From Paracoccaceae bacterium (lineage in GTDB: Bacteria > Pseudomonadota > Alphaproteobacteria > Rhodobacterales > Rhodobacteraceae), in assembly GCA_007128865.1 (NCBI GenBank), contig SKWP01000105.1:1-7536 (forward strand): a stretch of DNA of 7,536 nt, given 5' to 3'. Within the stretch, counting starts at the first letter, position 1, and each line of letters starts with the position of its first letter. A program made the position numbers and the translations under genes. The notes below the pieces were generated by a model, which searched no databases, was not told the DNA's origin, and saw nothing but the letters and a program-made list of their open reading frames with translations. Below are positions 6,248-7,536 of this stretch, one piece after another.

Positions 6248-6652
6248 TCAGGCGGCCATTACCGCGCGCATCGTGTTGGCCAGTTCCTCGCCGGTCTTTT
6301 CCTGCAGGTCGTGCGAAACCGTTCCGGACGGCTTGGCGACCACGCCATCGGCGCCCAGTTCGCGCGCCTTTGCGGCGTGAGGCGATCCCGACACCACCAC
6401 CGAAGACAGCATGCAGACCTTGGCCTGGGTCTTCAGTTTGGCATGGCGCAGGAATTCGAGGCCGTCCATGACCGGCATCTCGATATCCAGCAGGATCAGG
6501 TCGACCTCGGCGCCATCGGCCAGCTTGTCCAGCGCTTCCTGTCCGTTGGCGGCCTGGGCCACGACCTTGAAATCCGGCAGGGTCTTGATGAAGCTGGCGA
6601 TGTAGAGCCGCATCATGGCGGCATCATCGACGATCATGACATTGTAGGGCAT
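6248..6652 (-). CDS. cheY6: CheY6-like stand-alone response regulator
   Basis: A 134-residue protein consisting of a single receiver domain. The acidic pocket is D9-D10 in 'VMIVDDAAMMRLYI', the phosphoacceptor is D56 in 'LILLDIEMPVMDG', the switch Ser is in 'CMLSS' (83-84) and the conserved Lys is K107 in 'VVAKPSGTVSHDL'. The MLSS and KPSG-x-x-S-x-D motifs are typical of CheB receivers, but no methylesterase domain follows. The sequence closely resembles what I remember of R. sphaeroides CheY6, which binds the flagellar motor to stop it and is phosphorylated by CheA3-P. The position between a receptor gene and a CheA3-type gene agrees. ATG 6652 has GGAG 7 bases upstream; a longer reading from 6739 would overlap the receptor gene and run through a hairpin, so I reject it. 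The substrate histidine should be H50 of the neighbouring CheA3-like protein. Confidence 0.9.
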   Translation of the reverse strand: MPYNVMIVDDAAMMRLYIASFIKTLPDFKVVAQAANGQEALDKLADGAEVDLILLDIEMPVMDGLEFLRHAKLKTQAKVCMLSSVVVSGSPHAAKARELGADGVVAKPSGTVSHDLQEKTGEELANTMRAVMAA

Positions 6653-6659
6653 CTTTGCT

Positions 6660-6663
6660 CTCC
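6660..6663 (-). promoter_or_regulatory. ribosome binding site of the receiver gene
   Basis: GGAG (within GGAGAG, minus strand) lies 7 bases before ATG 6652. It decides the start in favour of the 134-residue receiver beginning MPYNVMIVDD rather than a 163-residue version. Confidence 0.75.
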
Positions 6664-6672
6664 GGGGATTTG

Positions 6673-6702
6673 GCGCGACCGGGTCCGAAAACCCGGTCGC
6701 GC
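6673..6702 (-). other. intercistronic hairpin between receptor and receiver genes
   Basis: Arms 6673-6684 and 6691-6702 are a perfect 12-bp, very GC-rich inverted repeat with a 6-base loop (TTTCGG on the minus strand). It begins 8 bases after the receptor stop codon. It is followed by CAAATCC rather than a T-run, and the ribosome binding site of the next gene is about 10 bases further on. It is better explained as a transcript-processing, stabilising or partly terminating element than as a full terminator. Confidence 0.75.
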
Positions 6703-6710
6703 GGGTCTGC

Positions 6711-7536
6711 TCAGAAGTTGGCAAAGCCGCGTTCGTCACGATCCACGCTGCTGGCGTGTGCCGATCCGTTCACCGGCCGCGGTGCCATGGCGGTGCCGGG
6801 CTGGCGGGCGCCCATCTCGGCGGCAAACATCGACCGGAGTTGTTCTTTGAGCTCGGGTGACATGTCGGCAACCGAAAACCCCGCGGCCTTTGGCGTGGTG
6901 ATCTGACGCAGCTTGAAGCGGTCGAAGTCGCGGCGCATGACCTCGGTGGCCGACTGCATCTCGGCCGAGCTCGCTGCCAGTTCGTCGGCCTGCTGGCTGG
7001 TGGCCAGCGCGGCCTTGGCCACATCACCGATCGCGGCGTTGATCTGCGTCACCCCGCGGGCCTGTTCATCACTGGCCACGGCGATGTCGCGCACGATGGT
7101 CTGCACTTCCTCGATATCGGTGGCGATGCGGGTGAAGGATTCGCGTGCCTCGCCGGCGATGCGGACGCCCGACTGTACCCGGGTCGATGCATCCTCGATA
7201 AGTTCCGAGGTCTCGCGCGCGGCCTTGGCCGAACGGCCGGCGAGATTGCGCACCTCCTGCGCCACCACCGCAAAGCCGCGCCCGTGCTGGCCCGCGCGCG
7301 CCGCCTCGACCGCGGCGTTCAGCGCCAGAAGGTTGGTCTGGAAGGCGATTTCGTCGATCACCTTGATGATCTTGGCAATGTCCTGCGACGAAACGCGAAT
7401 GCCTTCCATCGCCTCGACCATTTCGGTGATCTTCTGGTTGCCGTCGTTGGCCACGACCACGGTGCTGCCGACCAGCTTGGCGGCATTGTCGGCCGAGGTC
7501 GCGTTGGCCTTGACCTGAATGTTGGTCTGTTCGGCC
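6711..7536 (-). CDS. tlpT: methyl-accepting chemotaxis protein, C-terminal part (TlpT-like; 5' end outside window)
   Basis: The frame is open to the right edge of the window and ends at TGA 6711-6713, giving the last 274 residues of a chemoreceptor. It contains the conserved hairpin tip that binds CheA and CheW, 'DEIAFQTNLLALNAAVEAA' followed by 'GRGFAVVAQEVRNLA' (about bases 7240-7360), flanked by the heptad-patterned helices of the signalling domain. These end near 'RRDFDRFKLRQ'. A tail of about 60 residues follows, rich in Pro, Ala and charged residues and ending GFANF. The sensor region and any membrane helices are not in view, so whether it is soluble cannot be seen. The tlpT name is inferred from the gene order receptor, CheY6, CheA3 in R. 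sphaeroides CheOp3, where TlpT is a cytoplasmic receptor positioned by the ParA-like protein PpfA (Slp). An in-frame GTG at 7460 is internal and not a start. The operon promoter must lie further upstream. Confidence 0.88.
   Translation of the reverse strand, partial: AEQTNIQVKANATSADNAAKLVGSTVVVANDGNQKITEMVEAMEGIRVSSQDIAKIIKVIDEIAFQTNLLALNAAVEAARAGQHGRGFAVVAQEVRNLAGRSAKAARETSELIEDASTRVQSGVRIAGEARESFTRIATDIEEVQTIVRDIAVASDEQARGVTQINAAIGDVAKAALATSQQADELAASSAEMQSATEVMRRDFDRFKLRQITTPKAAGFSVADMSPELKEQLRSMFAAEMGARQPGTAMAPRPVNGSAHASSVDRDERGFANF

Noticed and set aside
6248..6739. Longer 163-residue version of the receiver starting at 6739
   Set aside because: It would overlap the receptor gene by 29 bases, translate through the 12-bp hairpin and lack a ribosome binding site; the ATG at 6652 has GGAG at 7 bases and begins at the normal receiver start.
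6008..6850. 280-codon plus-strand frame over the receiver gene and the starts of its neighbours
   Set aside because: Shadow of the minus-strand genes; it crosses three real gene boundaries and a hairpin without any domain of its own.

Overview
The window is high-GC DNA from an alphaproteobacterium, most likely a member of the Rhodobacteraceae (Rhodobacter-like). Three things point there: a TIGR02302/DUF4175-type protein, a CtrA-family regulator, and above all a gene trio whose order and domain make-up match the end of the Rhodobacter sphaeroides chemotaxis operon 3 (CheOp3: tlpT, cheY6, cheA3). Family names rest on recognising protein motifs by eye; no database search was possible.

Layout. 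Bases 1-1875 (+) hold the C-terminal 624 codons of a TIGR02302/DUF4175 protein that begins outside the window. It converges on a possible 50-residue single-pass membrane protein (1912-2064, -). Next, all on the minus strand, comes a CtrA-like OmpR-type response regulator (2225-2896) with its own hairpin terminator (2186-2213) and a likely promoter (2931-2959). Upstream of that is a strong intrinsic terminator (2992-3023), which ends the chemotaxis operon. The operon reads leftwards as a chemoreceptor (TlpT-like, cut by the window edge, 6711-7536), a stand-alone receiver (CheY6-like, 6248-6652) and a 1049-residue CheA3-like protein (3065-6214). The gaps are 58 and 33 bases, and both internal genes have good Shine-Dalgarno sequences. 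A perfect 12-bp hairpin without a T-run sits between the receptor and receiver genes.

How the genes work together. In R. sphaeroides, TlpT is a receptor of the cytoplasmic chemosensory cluster. CheA3 carries the phosphorylatable P1 (Hpt) and P5 (CheW-like) domains but no working ATPase, and CheA4 phosphorylates it in trans. CheA3-P passes the phosphoryl group to CheY6, and CheA3 is also a CheY6-P phosphatase. The proteins here fit that scheme. The 'spacer' between P1 and P5 can be read as a decayed CheA: a Hpt-like repeat without its histidine, a P2-like alpha/beta domain, a P3-like helical segment, and a P4 ATPase lacking the N-box Asn, the F box and the G2 box. The CtrA-like gene next door has its own promoter and terminator; a functional link to the operon is only a hypothesis.

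I see no clearly undescribed system. The points most worth a second look are the P3/P4 relic inside the CheA3 spacer, the divergent CtrA-like regulator beside the operon, the CheB-type receiver without an esterase, the intercistronic hairpin and the small membrane ORF. I saw no tRNA, rRNA, CRISPR array, insertion sequence or attachment site.
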